The notes beneath the pieces are model-generated. The model was given only the letters and a program-made list of their open reading frames with translations. It was not told the origin of the DNA and did no database searches. Below, in pieces: positions 37,331-48,700 of a stretch of 64,000 nt of DNA. The DNA comes from Puffinus mauretanicus. Its lineage: Eukaryota; Chordata; Aves; Procellariiformes; Procellariidae. A program made the position numbers and the translations under genes. Position 1 is the first letter of the stretch. The number at the start of each line of letters is the position of its first letter. The DNA lies in the NCBI GenBank assembly GCA_023333565.1, contig JAJKFH010004158.1, positions 620,001-684,000 on the forward strand, in the 5' to 3' direction.

Positions 37331-37924
37331 CGGAAAGCTGAGATGTAAAACTGCACAGGTCCGTACCCGCTATTACTGTATCTGCCCGTTTGGCTCAAGC
37401 CATTCTAACAGCAAACCGGATGACATATGATGACACCAAAGCGCTTTGAATTAAACGGTGCCGTTAAGTCAGCAGCTGCTACAAGATACAGCATCCAGAA
37501 TAACAAACGGATGGGTTCAAATCCGGTGAGCCAAACGCCATTAAAAGAGTCGTCTTGAGTGTGTGTACTTAATAAGACTACGTTATTTTTATTTTTAAAT
37601 GTTTTTCTTATTCTAGTACATCCAATATACGTGGTGACATTATGTGATTAACTCGCTAAAATGATCATTCATGCTTGCTGATTTTATACTATTAACGTAG
37701 ATATTAATGGAGATTATCTGGCAGATGTAATTAAGATATTCCCTTATTTATTTTGAAGATAAATCATAGAAAGAAAGGCCTTTCTGCGTGTCATGAGATA
37801 TTTGCACTTCAGGGTGGTAGAAATACAAGATAGATTACTTTTATAATGTATCCATCACTCATAATACTCACATTTGGTCATCTGTTATTCCTTACTCCCG
37901 GCTAATTCTCTAGCTGTTCCCAAA

Positions 37925-38005
37925 CCCTAATCTGGTGTGCACTGAAGTCAATGGACATATTCCCACCGACTTCAGCTGACACCAGACCAGGATCAGGTTT
38001 TTTTT
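37925..38005. repeat. Degenerate old interspersed repeat with GAAGTCAATGG
   Basis: TGCACTGAAGTCAATGGACA and later CCGACTTCAGCTGAC then CCAGGATCAGG form the two opposed halves typical of a dispersed repeat in sauropsid introns. The half-sites face each other, as in a small non-autonomous DNA element. Exact family not named. Confidence 0.45.
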
Positions 38006-40634
38006 CCTCCAATTCTTGCCACTAGGTTTAAACGAGGACCGATTTTGTAACCTCCACCTCATTCTGTTACATTCTTCAAACGGAAGTTGGTACACATACA
38101 ATGAGTCTACGTCTCATTTGTGTCCCTGTACTTCGTGTTTTCTCTTGGTTCAATATTGGCCCTCAGAAACACCTAGCCAGTAGGAAGCTGAAGGCACAGA
38201 AATTTAGGTGAAATTTAGAATATTTGAATCTCTGCCAAAGGTCCTACACACGTGTGTAGTCTGCAACATGTGCGCTCCAGGAATCCAACATTTCTTTTTT
38301 CCTTTTTTTTTTTTTCCTTCAGCACAGGAATTGGAGAAATAACCCCAAAGCAGATTGGATATGGACAGCTCAAAAACACCAGGGTCATCAATATCGGTGC
38401 CAACTGCTGACTCCATCTGCTGGAGTCATGACCCATGAAGGCAAGTGGAATGAAGAATGATTATTCAATTAATATCTTGAAGTGGTGACTAGAAGTTGCT
38501 ACTCTATTTTTCCCTTAGAACAGTAAAAAGCAGATATCCTTCAAACTGATAAAAATGAGTATGAAAATGAAAACTCCCCTCAATGCAGAAACGATGTATG
38601 TATTTATAGTTCCCGCAAATGCATCCTACAATCATTAAAAAGTCCATACACAAATAGGTCAAAAGGGCATAACTTTTGTATATCTGCCCCAGTACTGGAG
38701 CAGATATACAAAAGATACTTCTCTTTAGCCATGTAGGTATTGATTGTTGACAATCGATGCACTGATTCCCAAGTATCTCCAAGTGATAAAGAAAGAACCA
38801 AGTACGTGCTGTTGAAGCTCATGGCACCCTACAGGTAAACCTGTGAGGGAAGCTATGGTCTTATCTATCTCATATGCACAAAGAAACAGACAGGTAGGGA
38901 AATATCCTCCTCAAATGACTTAATTCAGTAATAATTTCCCAGAGCAGCTATGTAGCTTCACCCAAATTAATGAAGCTGTGAAGGATACAAGGCAAGAAAG
39001 AAGAGACTGGCTATTAAGTGGAAATGTACTTCCTTTTAATTCTAATTTAAAATGCTTTAAAAAAAAAAAAATCAATGTAATTTGCATGATCTCCATAAAA
39101 GCAACAAGACAAAAAGATGCAAAATAATTGGGCTTATAAAAGTATACATGCCACGATAACTCTAAAAAATGAAACTGGAAATGTTAGATGAATGCTGCAA
39201 ATTCAACTGTAGGGTAATCTTTGGCAAATGTTTGTTGTATAATGACAGTCTTTATTTTTCTACTTTTATGTATGTATGTACAACTATATCAATCACACTT
39301 AAAATTTCTAGAAGTTCCTATCCAGTAATCTTGACACCAAAAAGTAATTATAATTATATGTAATAAAATCAACAGGCCAGAACAGCCATAAAAGAATGTG
39401 CTAATCCATCAGTGTAACACATATCTATATGTTTATATCCATATGTTTTCACATCTATGCATATACACCATTCTTCAAGTATTTCTAATTTCTAAGCTAA
39501 TTAACTGGTTGCATAAATCATCATAATCCATTTGTCTTTAGGACAGTCTTGCCAATTTAAGCAGCCAACATACTGCTTCAAAAGCTTTTACCTCTGTTTT
39601 CCGGCTGGTACATCTCTGCCTTTCTCTATGTGGCTCTCCTTTCTGATCCCGTATCTTCATAAAGAGAAGAACTGGAAGTTCCTGCACAGTCACTGGGCTA
39701 TGATGGGATCAGGGTCACAGAGACCTGGGGGACAGTGCACATGCCTGGTGCACTGTCACAGATGGGTACTAGCTGGTTTAGGAAGGAGAGGCAGAGAAGA
39801 AGAGTAGGGGGAGCTACGCTGCGTATAAAAGGAGGTCCTTCACTGCACAGAAGTCTCTTATGGAACAGGAGAACCTCTAGGTGAGGGTCAGCAGGGAAAG
39901 TAACACAGGGCGCTGTGGTGGAAGCCTGTTACAAAGAGCCCGGTCAAGAAGATTAAGCGGATGAAGCTCTCTACTAGCAGAAGTCTTCTGACTGGAAGCT
40001 TATGTCCTTATGGGAGAGATCCAACCCCCTGTCCTCTCCTTTTCTTGTTCCTCAGGCCTTTCTTTCCTTTATATCTATCCATCATTTCCATCTCAAGTCT
40101 ATCCACATCCACAAACCCTAAACATTGACACTTGTTTTAAACAGCAAACTAGGAGGACCAGGAAAAAAGTCCTCTGAAATATCGTCCAATCAAGTTCAAC
40201 ATATTTAAGAGTTTGCAGGAGAGTTTTGCTACCGTTTTCATTGCAAACAAATCATGGCCACTAATCAGAATTGCAAATGACTCAAGAACTGCTGTATTCA
40301 CACCTTTTTATAGACAAAGAGACTGCAGAATTTTAATTATTTCCCATTCATGTTCAAACTAGTTATTAATAAAAAGCAACTGAGTATCACCCAGAGGCTC
40401 GTAACAGATGATGACATTAAAAAGGTAGTGTCAGCCATTCTTACCATGTACTATTTATTATCAGGGATGGTCTACCCTATGTTATGTTAAAAACCAGAGA
40501 TGACTGTCGTAACACTAGCCATAAATGATTGGCACTGCTTATCACAACCAAGGCAAATAGTTTCAAGAATTCTTTCAGTTTGGTTGATGCTTCGGAGAAG
40601 TTATATACTTTAGCATAAAATATTGTTTACTCAC

Positions 40635-40676
40635 CTGTCTCTTCGCTCAGATCAGCCCCTTCTTCATTAGCATCAT
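40635..40676 (-). CDS. MACROD2: MACROD2 exon: first acidic-tail microexon (42 bases, phase 1-1)
   Basis: The acceptor is excellent: a long pyrimidine run ending TTTTTGACAG. The donor is consensus, ACAG|GTGAGT. With the split Asp codon the exon reads DDANEEGADLSEET, 7 of 14 residues acidic. It aligns by position with the DDNNEEEEDVEM start of the human tail. At 42 bases it is microexon-sized, and skipping it removes exactly 14 codons without a frameshift. No fold is expected; the segment is probably disordered. The introns on either side are 13.3 kb and 7.3 kb. Confidence 0.9.
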
Positions 40677-41139
40677 CTGTCAAAAAAAAAGAAAGAAAAT
40701 TATTAAAAAGAATACCAGCAAACATCTAAAATGAAATATTCCATGTTTCAAATTGCCCATATCTTAGTTTGCCTCCTCCCATTTAACATTTTGCAGTGAG
40801 ATCTGGAGGTGGATGGGAAAAGAAGGTTTTGATACTAGACTGTTACTATTAGATATAGGAAATGCAGTGAATAAAATTCTTTGTGATTTACAGAACTCTG
40901 AAAATTATGACTTGTATAAAATGAAATTGCATTCTCTTTTCTAGCAGAGTTTTTGGTTTACATTCAGACATGATCTGGAGGGCAGGACTTTCAGAAGCCA
41001 CTGAACGACAGAAGGTTACGTTTCTCTTGAGTATGCTTTAGACCGGCCCAAAGGATCAGGACTGAAAAGTCCCTGCACATTTTACTTCCTTTCTCTTTAT
41101 TCTGCAAACAATTGTTTTGGAGATCAAAAAATTTGAGAT

Positions 41140-41210
41140 CTTCCCCATTAAAGCCTTGGATTTTGGGAAGTTCTACCAAGATGACCTTGCTGGAAAAGGA
41201 ATGACGGACC
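41140..41210 (+). repeat. Copy 1 of a 71-base direct repeat
   Basis: Gapless match to 42680-42750 with 67 of 71 bases equal, including the identical block CTACCAAGATGACCTTGCTG. Flanking sequence is unrelated. The plus-strand frame stays open through the block. Source family unknown. Confidence 0.85.
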
Positions 41211-41289
41211 CTTACTGTACAAATATAAATTTGTACACAGAAACTTTAAGGTGCTTTTTTTGAGATAAGAAAATGAAAAATCTTGTTAA

Positions 41290-41345
41290 GCCAATGGGAA
41301 TTCTACCACTGACTTCAACAGAGCTAGGATTTTCAACTGGACTCC
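41290..41345. repeat. Degenerate old interspersed repeat (CCAATGGGA...CACTGACTTCAA)
   Basis: AGCCAATGGGAATTCTACCA then CTGACTTCAACAGAGCTAGG and ATTTT repeats the pattern of opposed GAAGTCAATGG-type halves seen elsewhere in the window. Confidence 0.4.
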
Positions 41346-42679
41346 TGACATTTTCAACAAACCACTCAGAAAACATTTGGTTAACATAGAGATTATTAAT
41401 TATTCCGTTTCCAATAACATGTTCTTTCCATGGAAGCGTTTATAATGAAACCAGCATGATAAAATTTCATATTAATATAAGACTTGACACTAAACCAGCG
41501 GAATATAATATCTTAACATACATATATCACCTGGTCTTCTGCGGAAGTTCTTAATTATAGTTCTGTAAGTGACTTGGAATACGAAATTCCCAAAGCAACA
41601 GAATAGCTTCTAAGCTGGTGATAATGGACACGGACAAGAAATCTGATGTTATTAAAAAGTAGTGAAGTCATTATGCAATATAATTATGAAGAGGCAAAGG
41701 CTGCTTTTGTGAATTAATTGTGAGTTAAAGGCTGTTTTTTCTGGGAAAAGGAACCTAAGTCTCGCTGAAAGGCAGTAAAATCCTTACGTAATTTCTGAAA
41801 ATGGGAGTTGGGCTCCCAACCGCTTGGTGACATGATCTCTAGGTCAATGTGGTGCCTTTGAAAATTCTACCCCAATCTGGATCTGAATCTGAGTTTCATT
41901 TTGGCACACAGCACTCCCCAGTCACTTCATGTTTCTATAATTCTTACTCTCACACTCTTAATACATCTGGTGGAAGTGCTTCCCTGTCAAATATAAAGCG
42001 GTCTCTTTCACTGACCTTGGTGTGGCTGGCTGAAGTGATAAACACCATGTTTAGTTGTCAGAGCTCTATGCCAAAACCAATTATTTGAGATAAAAACCAG
42101 TGTTTTAGAAATCTATATCCAAAATTCATTCCCTTTCCCCCCAAAAGAATGATATTACAGGCAGTTTCTTGGTTACTGGTTCTGAAGAAGTAAAAGCAAG
42201 TAAAAATATTTTTTCTGAAGCCCTACATGCCTAATATAAACAAAATCAGTGCCAAGATTGCTATAAATTAGATTTGTAATACCTAGTTTTTTGTTGGGTT
42301 TTTTTGTTGATGTTGGGTTTGGGTTTTTTTTTTTCCAAATGTTCCCCACACATTTTTTTACCCTATCTAAAGGAAGCCTTCTAAAGGTTTGCTTTGGTTT
42401 GAAATACGCACCACAGACAGTCAAGTCCGAAGCAAAATTGAGTAAAACCACAGAAGAAGCCAAGAGTGAATTTTTTGACACCAGTAAACATTTCCTTAAA
42501 GACGTATCGTCAATATTTCTTGCCCAAACTTCCCCATTTGAAAGACCAGAGGTGAGGTCCTCTGTAACTCTCACCCTTACTCAAGAGCTGTTGAAAAATA
42601 ATTGACTAGGAAAACATGCTATAGTGTGTGCACGCAGGTACCCGCTCTTGGTTACGCAGAACAGCAACAATTCACATGG

Positions 42680-42750
42680 CTTCCCCAGTAAAGCCCTGGA
42701 TTTTGGGAAGCTCTACCAAGATGACCTTGCTGGAAAAGGAATGACAGACC
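42680..42750 (+). repeat. Copy 2 of a 71-base direct repeat
   Basis: Same orientation as copy 1 and 1,540 bases to its right. The four differences are scattered (ATT/AGT, TTG/CTG, TTC/CTC and ACG/ACA in the open plus-strand frame). Confidence 0.85.
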
Positions 42751-45700
42751 TTGCAGCCTGGAGTGAGAGGAAAACTGACAGCGACTCCCTGCGAGGGTCA
42801 GCCCACCCCCAAGAAAACTCGCATCAGTATTTAGAAGGCTTAGGATACAAGGAAGCCATCTAATCCAAAATGTGTCGTATGGTTGAGAGCGCAAAATTTC
42901 CCAGCTTATAAGTTGGGCTATAGTATATAAAATCAAAGTATTAGATGGGTGATGCATGGGAGAACAGTTTCCAGTCAAGTATAAAATAATTTACAGTTCA
43001 GAGTCAGCCTGTGATTGAAACTCGCCCTCTAACTCTTACGCTTTCTCGGGTAACTATAGCTCTAAAGATCACAGAGCTTTGCATTTGGGAGCAAGTTGCT
43101 CAGAACATACACATTTGTGTAAGTCACAGGCTCCCTGGTAGAGTCATGTACCAAGTGATGCCTGTTACTCTTTCATTCCCCTCTCCCTTGTAACCTGCCG
43201 AGCTCTGTGCAACAGAATAATTGCACCATACCTGCTCTTACTGACACTGGAGAAGATGATGCCTTCTTCTACCATATACGTTTTTTTTTTCTTTCACTTT
43301 GCTGGTCAGGTTCCTTCTGTGTCTCACTAGTCGTTGCATACAAGCAAACACCAGCCAGATGGCTAAAACCATCAATCTGTGTTAAGATTTATGTTAGGAA
43401 CAGAGAGGTGAAAGGCTCTAAATACCGCTGCTAATCCCCAAAGCCATTAAACCGCCTCCTCCTTGTTGCTCACGCTTCTATTTGCATTCTTCTTCATGGT
43501 AGCACGCGGAGAGTCAACGCTATACAAACACCTTTTATTTTTAACTGTGCATGCATTGAAGAGCTCTTACACGAGAGCCAGCTCCCTGCTGCCGGAGGCT
43601 GCTCGTTCATCTGCATTCAGGGCCTGCAACCCGGGCTGCTGCGCTCCCCCAACAGCGCTGCATGCTGCTAGCTCCTCCCTGCCTTCCTCTAACCTTTCCC
43701 ACACTGCCCTGTCTCATCCTTCAGGATTTGTTCCTTTTCTCGACACTTTCTGCTATTTCCTCATTTCCAGACGTTTCTTTATTTCCAGCCAACCCACGTC
43801 TCTCAGTCTGCTCCTCCTTGCAAGGGCAGCTCCGTGTACCGAACATAACCACGGGAGGGGCTGGGAGGGCACTGTGGGACTGGACCAACGTCCCCTCTGC
43901 AGCCTGCATACACACGCACTGGCAAACAGAGCAACGAGATGGGCAGAGCTGTACAGGAGGTTGAAGACGGTGACCGTACTGCTGATGCAGTATGATCAAA
44001 AAAAAATCAAAAAGCCCCCGTAAAACCTTTTAGCACCGACAGCTGCAGCCATCCCGTTGAGCTTATTGGCTATACAACAACAGCGGTCCAGCTGGAGAAG
44101 TTCCTGCCCTCAAGCATTTGCCTAGCAGGCACTTCACGATTTGCCTGCACAGTTTCCACTACAATAACAGAGGACGTGTGGCACGAGTGTCTCGCAACAT
44201 TGAGGAAAATGGATCCCATTTGGGGGCATGCTCAGACGAAAAGCTTCTCGTGTCCAGTCTCAGAGTGGGCAGCGGTGTGGGCCAGGGTACCCACTCGTGG
44301 TAAACCACGATAATACCAGGTTTCCAGCAGCTGGAAAGACCGAGTGGGTTCTCACTCTCCATATTTCTCTCCACCCTACTTGTCTTTCCGAAACTTTGTC
44401 CCGAAGCTTCACTCGCCTATCTATGTGATCATCTTAACACCCTTAGGGAGCTTTCTAATCACGTGTCTAACGTCTATTTTCAATCCTTAGTAATTTAAAA
44501 GTCACTTTTTGATTGCTTATGACCCCTGCTGCTACCCAACAGGAGCTTCACAATAATGTACAGGCTTTATGTCCACCTCAGCCTGAAACACGTGACGTTT
44601 CTGTAGCACAGTAGACCGCACAAGAACACCCTAGGGTTTGATGAAGCCCAAACATAGGCATGAGGCTCGCAATAACCTAGGAGCTCACCAGCATTGTGGG
44701 TTGTTCTGATCCCTCCAACTCAGCTCTCCACTGGGAGAATACAACAGACTGACCAATAGCACAGAAAAAGGGAACGTTTTCTTTGAGGAAAAACAGATTT
44801 GGAAATCTCTGCCAGATGAGATCAACTAAACCCAGGCCTGACTCTTTTCACATCTACTTGTAAAAAATTACGTCTTCCATAAAGCTTTCCCTCATCCTCA
44901 GTGCTCATAAGAGGAAGAAGAAAAAAAGAAAAAGGTAAAACAAAAAGATCCGTAACGAAAAAAGCACATTCTTCTGCTTTGGAAGAAGAAATAGGACTTC
45001 TTTTGGTTCTGAACATTTGTATCCTTTAATCAGCCAATCCTGCATGCAGAGCAATAGGCACTATATAAACTTCCACCCAACACCAACCAAGTTTAATCAA
45101 ATTTTTTAGTCTGATTATAAAGAAACATCCACTGATACACTCCCTGCATCCTGGCCTTACTGCAGCACTGGTGCAGTTTTTCTTCCCGTGTTGCTTAGTT
45201 ACACCAGTCCCGCAACACCGGAGTCTCGCTGAATGTAAAATGTGTTTGTAGCTTTTGAAGCCATATCAAATAGAAATCCTTACTACCAACCTCCTAGGAA
45301 GTTAGGCACTGTTTTTTTTGTCACCACATAGATGGTTTCTTTTATGTACCGTATCACTTGATCTGCTGTAAAATACATATACCCGTACGAGCCTCAGCTG
45401 CATATAAAGGCTACGCAGTAGCTGCCGTTCCCACTGCAAGTGAACTGGACAACATTGTTCCAGTGCAGGAAATGGTGCTCACAGCCAGGATCAGATTTGG
45501 ATTTCTATTTCCCAGATGCTTCTACCTTACACAAAAGGAATGAGGCGCTCCTTGGGAAAACACACATCAGTTTTTAAAACAGAACCTATTGCAAAACTTC
45601 CTTATTTCCTCCCTGCCCTAAAATACTGAAAGCAACCGAGTTTTGTTTACACAAGTGCTAAAGTGGATTTCTCACCCACATGTATGCTAATATAGTAGTC

Positions 45701-48700
45701 ACACACAAAATGGTACGTTTTGCATGTGGCGACACATTTCTAAATACAAGCTTCTAACAAAATCTCATCAGTAACCTAAGGCAGAGGCAATCAAATGAGA
45801 CAAACGCAAATTTAACTGCATCCTTTGCAATTAGCAGCGCTCCAGCACGTGAAGTGACTCAGTGTCAGTCACCAGAGAGGACAGGTTATTTTTGAGCATG
45901 ACATAAAACGCATTTGGAATGCTTTACATGGGATGCCAGAATATGCAACACAGCAGGAGGAAAAGATCCCTGATCAAAGATGTATTCACATAAGGTATTA
46001 CACAAAAAAAGCTTCTGTTTGTTCACCTTCTGGTGCCAGGCATCTGTGTGCGAAGGACTGAGTGCAGAACAGAACAGCAATACATCTCCCTCCCCCTACC
46101 AGCATCTCCCCGAGCCTAAGGTTACACACGGACCGTGGTGATTAATAGCCACTGTTGGACCAGTCCTCTGCTGGTCGAGCTAATCCTCTCTTTAACTGTA
46201 TTTAAGACCTACGGGCTCGGTGGTACCTCATAGCAAGCATTCTCATACTCCTAACTATGTGTTGGATGAAAAACTACTTCCTTTTGCTTGTTTTCATCCT
46301 GATTCATCATTTCCTGGGACGCCTTGCATTTCTTGTGTTACAAGAGATGGTAAATAATTGCTCCATATTCACCTTTTGCAATCATCTTCCCTGTGCTCTC
46401 CCGCTCCGTTAACACATGCAGCAGCCTGGTCCTCGCAACTGCATGACCCCGGTGCCTTCAAGGGCATCCTCATCGCCTGCCACTTCGCTGTTTCAACGCA
46501 GCCCTTATCCAGGTGTCTCCCAGGAGCCGGAGAGCTCAGAGATTTGGAGTGAGCGGACAAATATATAGAAACAGCCATTTCCCCCGACTTCGGGATTGAC
46601 CGCAGGCTCCATCGTCAGTCTCGCAAAAGGAGGCAAGGAAAATGTCTACAAGATGCTACTGGAGCAAAGAAAAGGAGGCTCTGCTTAGCAAAGCAAAAGC
46701 TCCTGACAACAGCACTTTAATAGATTATCGTCCCATTGTCTGTCCATACCCTGCTCCAAGCAGTGCCATTGCTGCTATCAGGAATGAGGAGGCAAACAAT
46801 TTTCCAGACCATGTAGCAGACAATAATCACAAGCCTCTGTCAAACCACGTACAACCAGAGGATCCAAATTCTGAGGTGACCAATACTTGCAACACGCAGC
46901 CGAAGTCTAGAGCAATGCTCTGTCAGCAGTCAGCCAGGAAATAATTCAAAATCATACCAGGAAGTTTTATTACAATTCAAACTGGAGCAGGAAACCGCCC
47001 ACTAACTTTTTATTAGGTACTGGAAACCCACCACCATGTTAGAAGGTGCTAGGAACCCCGTCTTGGTCTGCGTATCTCTTAAGATGTTGAAAGTAGTATC
47101 TAAGCCATCGATTACATACTCTGCCTCCCAAGCACCACTCCCGAGCTGCTTCCTGTTCATCCTCCTGCACCACATTCAGACACTGGCAAAAGGGGCTGAG
47201 ACAGACAACCCCAATGAGTGGTAGGACTGGCACAGTCATTGCCACGACAAAGGAAGACAAAAAGCCATAGGAAAATTTTCCTTCACAGTTTTACGAACAC
47301 CTTTAGCTTTTAGTTAGCTTGAGATTTTATGAAGTGAGTTGTTTCAGACACATTTTGAAATGGACAGATATTTTAAGCATTATGGCTATATTAAACTTTT
47401 GGATTGAGAACAATTTTTGCAGCATCCTATTTACCTTGGAGTGTACTTTATCAGGATCTGTAGGTGCTGTGAGAGAGAACTAAAGCAAAGCCAGCATGCT
47501 CTTCTGGTGCACAGGCTCCTGCCGCTCCCCCATATGGGTAGTGCTTCCTCTGAAGCCTCCGCTACTGAGGGACAAGGAACCATCATGGGAAACAGCGGGG
47601 CTGTGCTTCTCCCCAACTGTTTTGAATTAAGTCCTTCAGCGAGGAGTCTTGCAGAAGCCATCTGAGGATGACACCCTCCAATATAAAGACAGCTCAAAGG
47701 GGTGCAGAGAGCATTTCGCACCCATGTGAAATTGTCAGTGTGCCACGGCTTCTCCAACACCACTGCTGCCTTCCACCCACCAAAAAATGCTCACTCATCT
47801 CTGCCTGAACACAGGACTCCCCCCCCGCCCCCGATTTTCAATCTGGGGGGAACATTAAATGCTGGCATGGAGTCCAAAGCAGGCCAGATGGCTGTGAATG
47901 CATAAATACCGAGTGGTACCCTGGTACGCTCTCAACAGCTTGATACATAGCCCTGGAAAGGAAAGGGATGCACGGTCATGCACCACCTCATTGCACATTC
48001 ACCAAGCAGGATCTCCAAGTGACAAGTCCAAAGTTTCACAAGCCAGAGAAACCGGAGAGTCCCCTGAGGGTCTCAATACAACAGCAGGGATTGCAGCTCC
48101 ATCAGAGCCGTGGGGTCAGGGAAGCGAGACTCGTTTCGCTCCTTCCAGCAAACAGGCCTGGGTTGCAGGTGATCCTGCCCACAACCAGGGCACAGGCCAA
48201 AGACTGTGACACACGTCCCAATCTGCTGCTGCTGTGACTGGTCACTCCGGCTCTGTCCCAGCTTCTGCTCAGCCCCAGACATGTTCGTGTACCCACAGCA
48301 GCTGTCTGGACACAAATTTAGGCTCCATGTCATCGGCAGCGACCCAGCCCACCCGCAGTGCCTTGAAAGCTTTGTGAGGGAAAGCGGTGAAGAAAGGGAG
48401 ATGACAGTCTGACTGCCTCTAGTTCAAACCTGTGAAAACACGGGCGGTTATCAGCTGTGAACGTGACAACCTGAAAACTCTGCACGGAGATGGGAAAAGT
48501 AGCTGCAACCAAAACCTTCAGGATGGGCCTATTGGTCAGGAGGAGAAGGCCAAAGGGATTTCAAACTCCCCCAGACCTTACTCCCTGACGTCCATTTCCG
48601 GGGGGCTCCAAGCTCCGGTGGCCTTTGCACGCCTGCCTGAACCAGTCAGAAAAACCAGAGCCCCCTGACTTATGAGGCAAATCACCACCCAGGTGAAATC

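Larger units (their letters stand above)
33301..40634 (-). other. MACROD2: MACROD2 intron (7.33 kb)
   Basis: Contains a CR1-like patch near 37262-37330, an old repeat at about 37925-38005 and T-rich runs at 36941-36969 and 38294-38315. No extra exon is supported. Confidence 0.8.

Noticed and set aside
37514..37524. GGTTCAAATCC, an ideal B-box for RNA polymerase III
   Set aside because: The flanking bases do not pair as a T stem, and no A box or acceptor stem lies at the right distance upstream.
43463..44023. 186-codon plus-strand open frame, the longest in the window
   Set aside because: No recognisable domain, no splice or promoter context, composition like translated intron; open frames of this size occur by chance in a 64 kb GC-moderate window.
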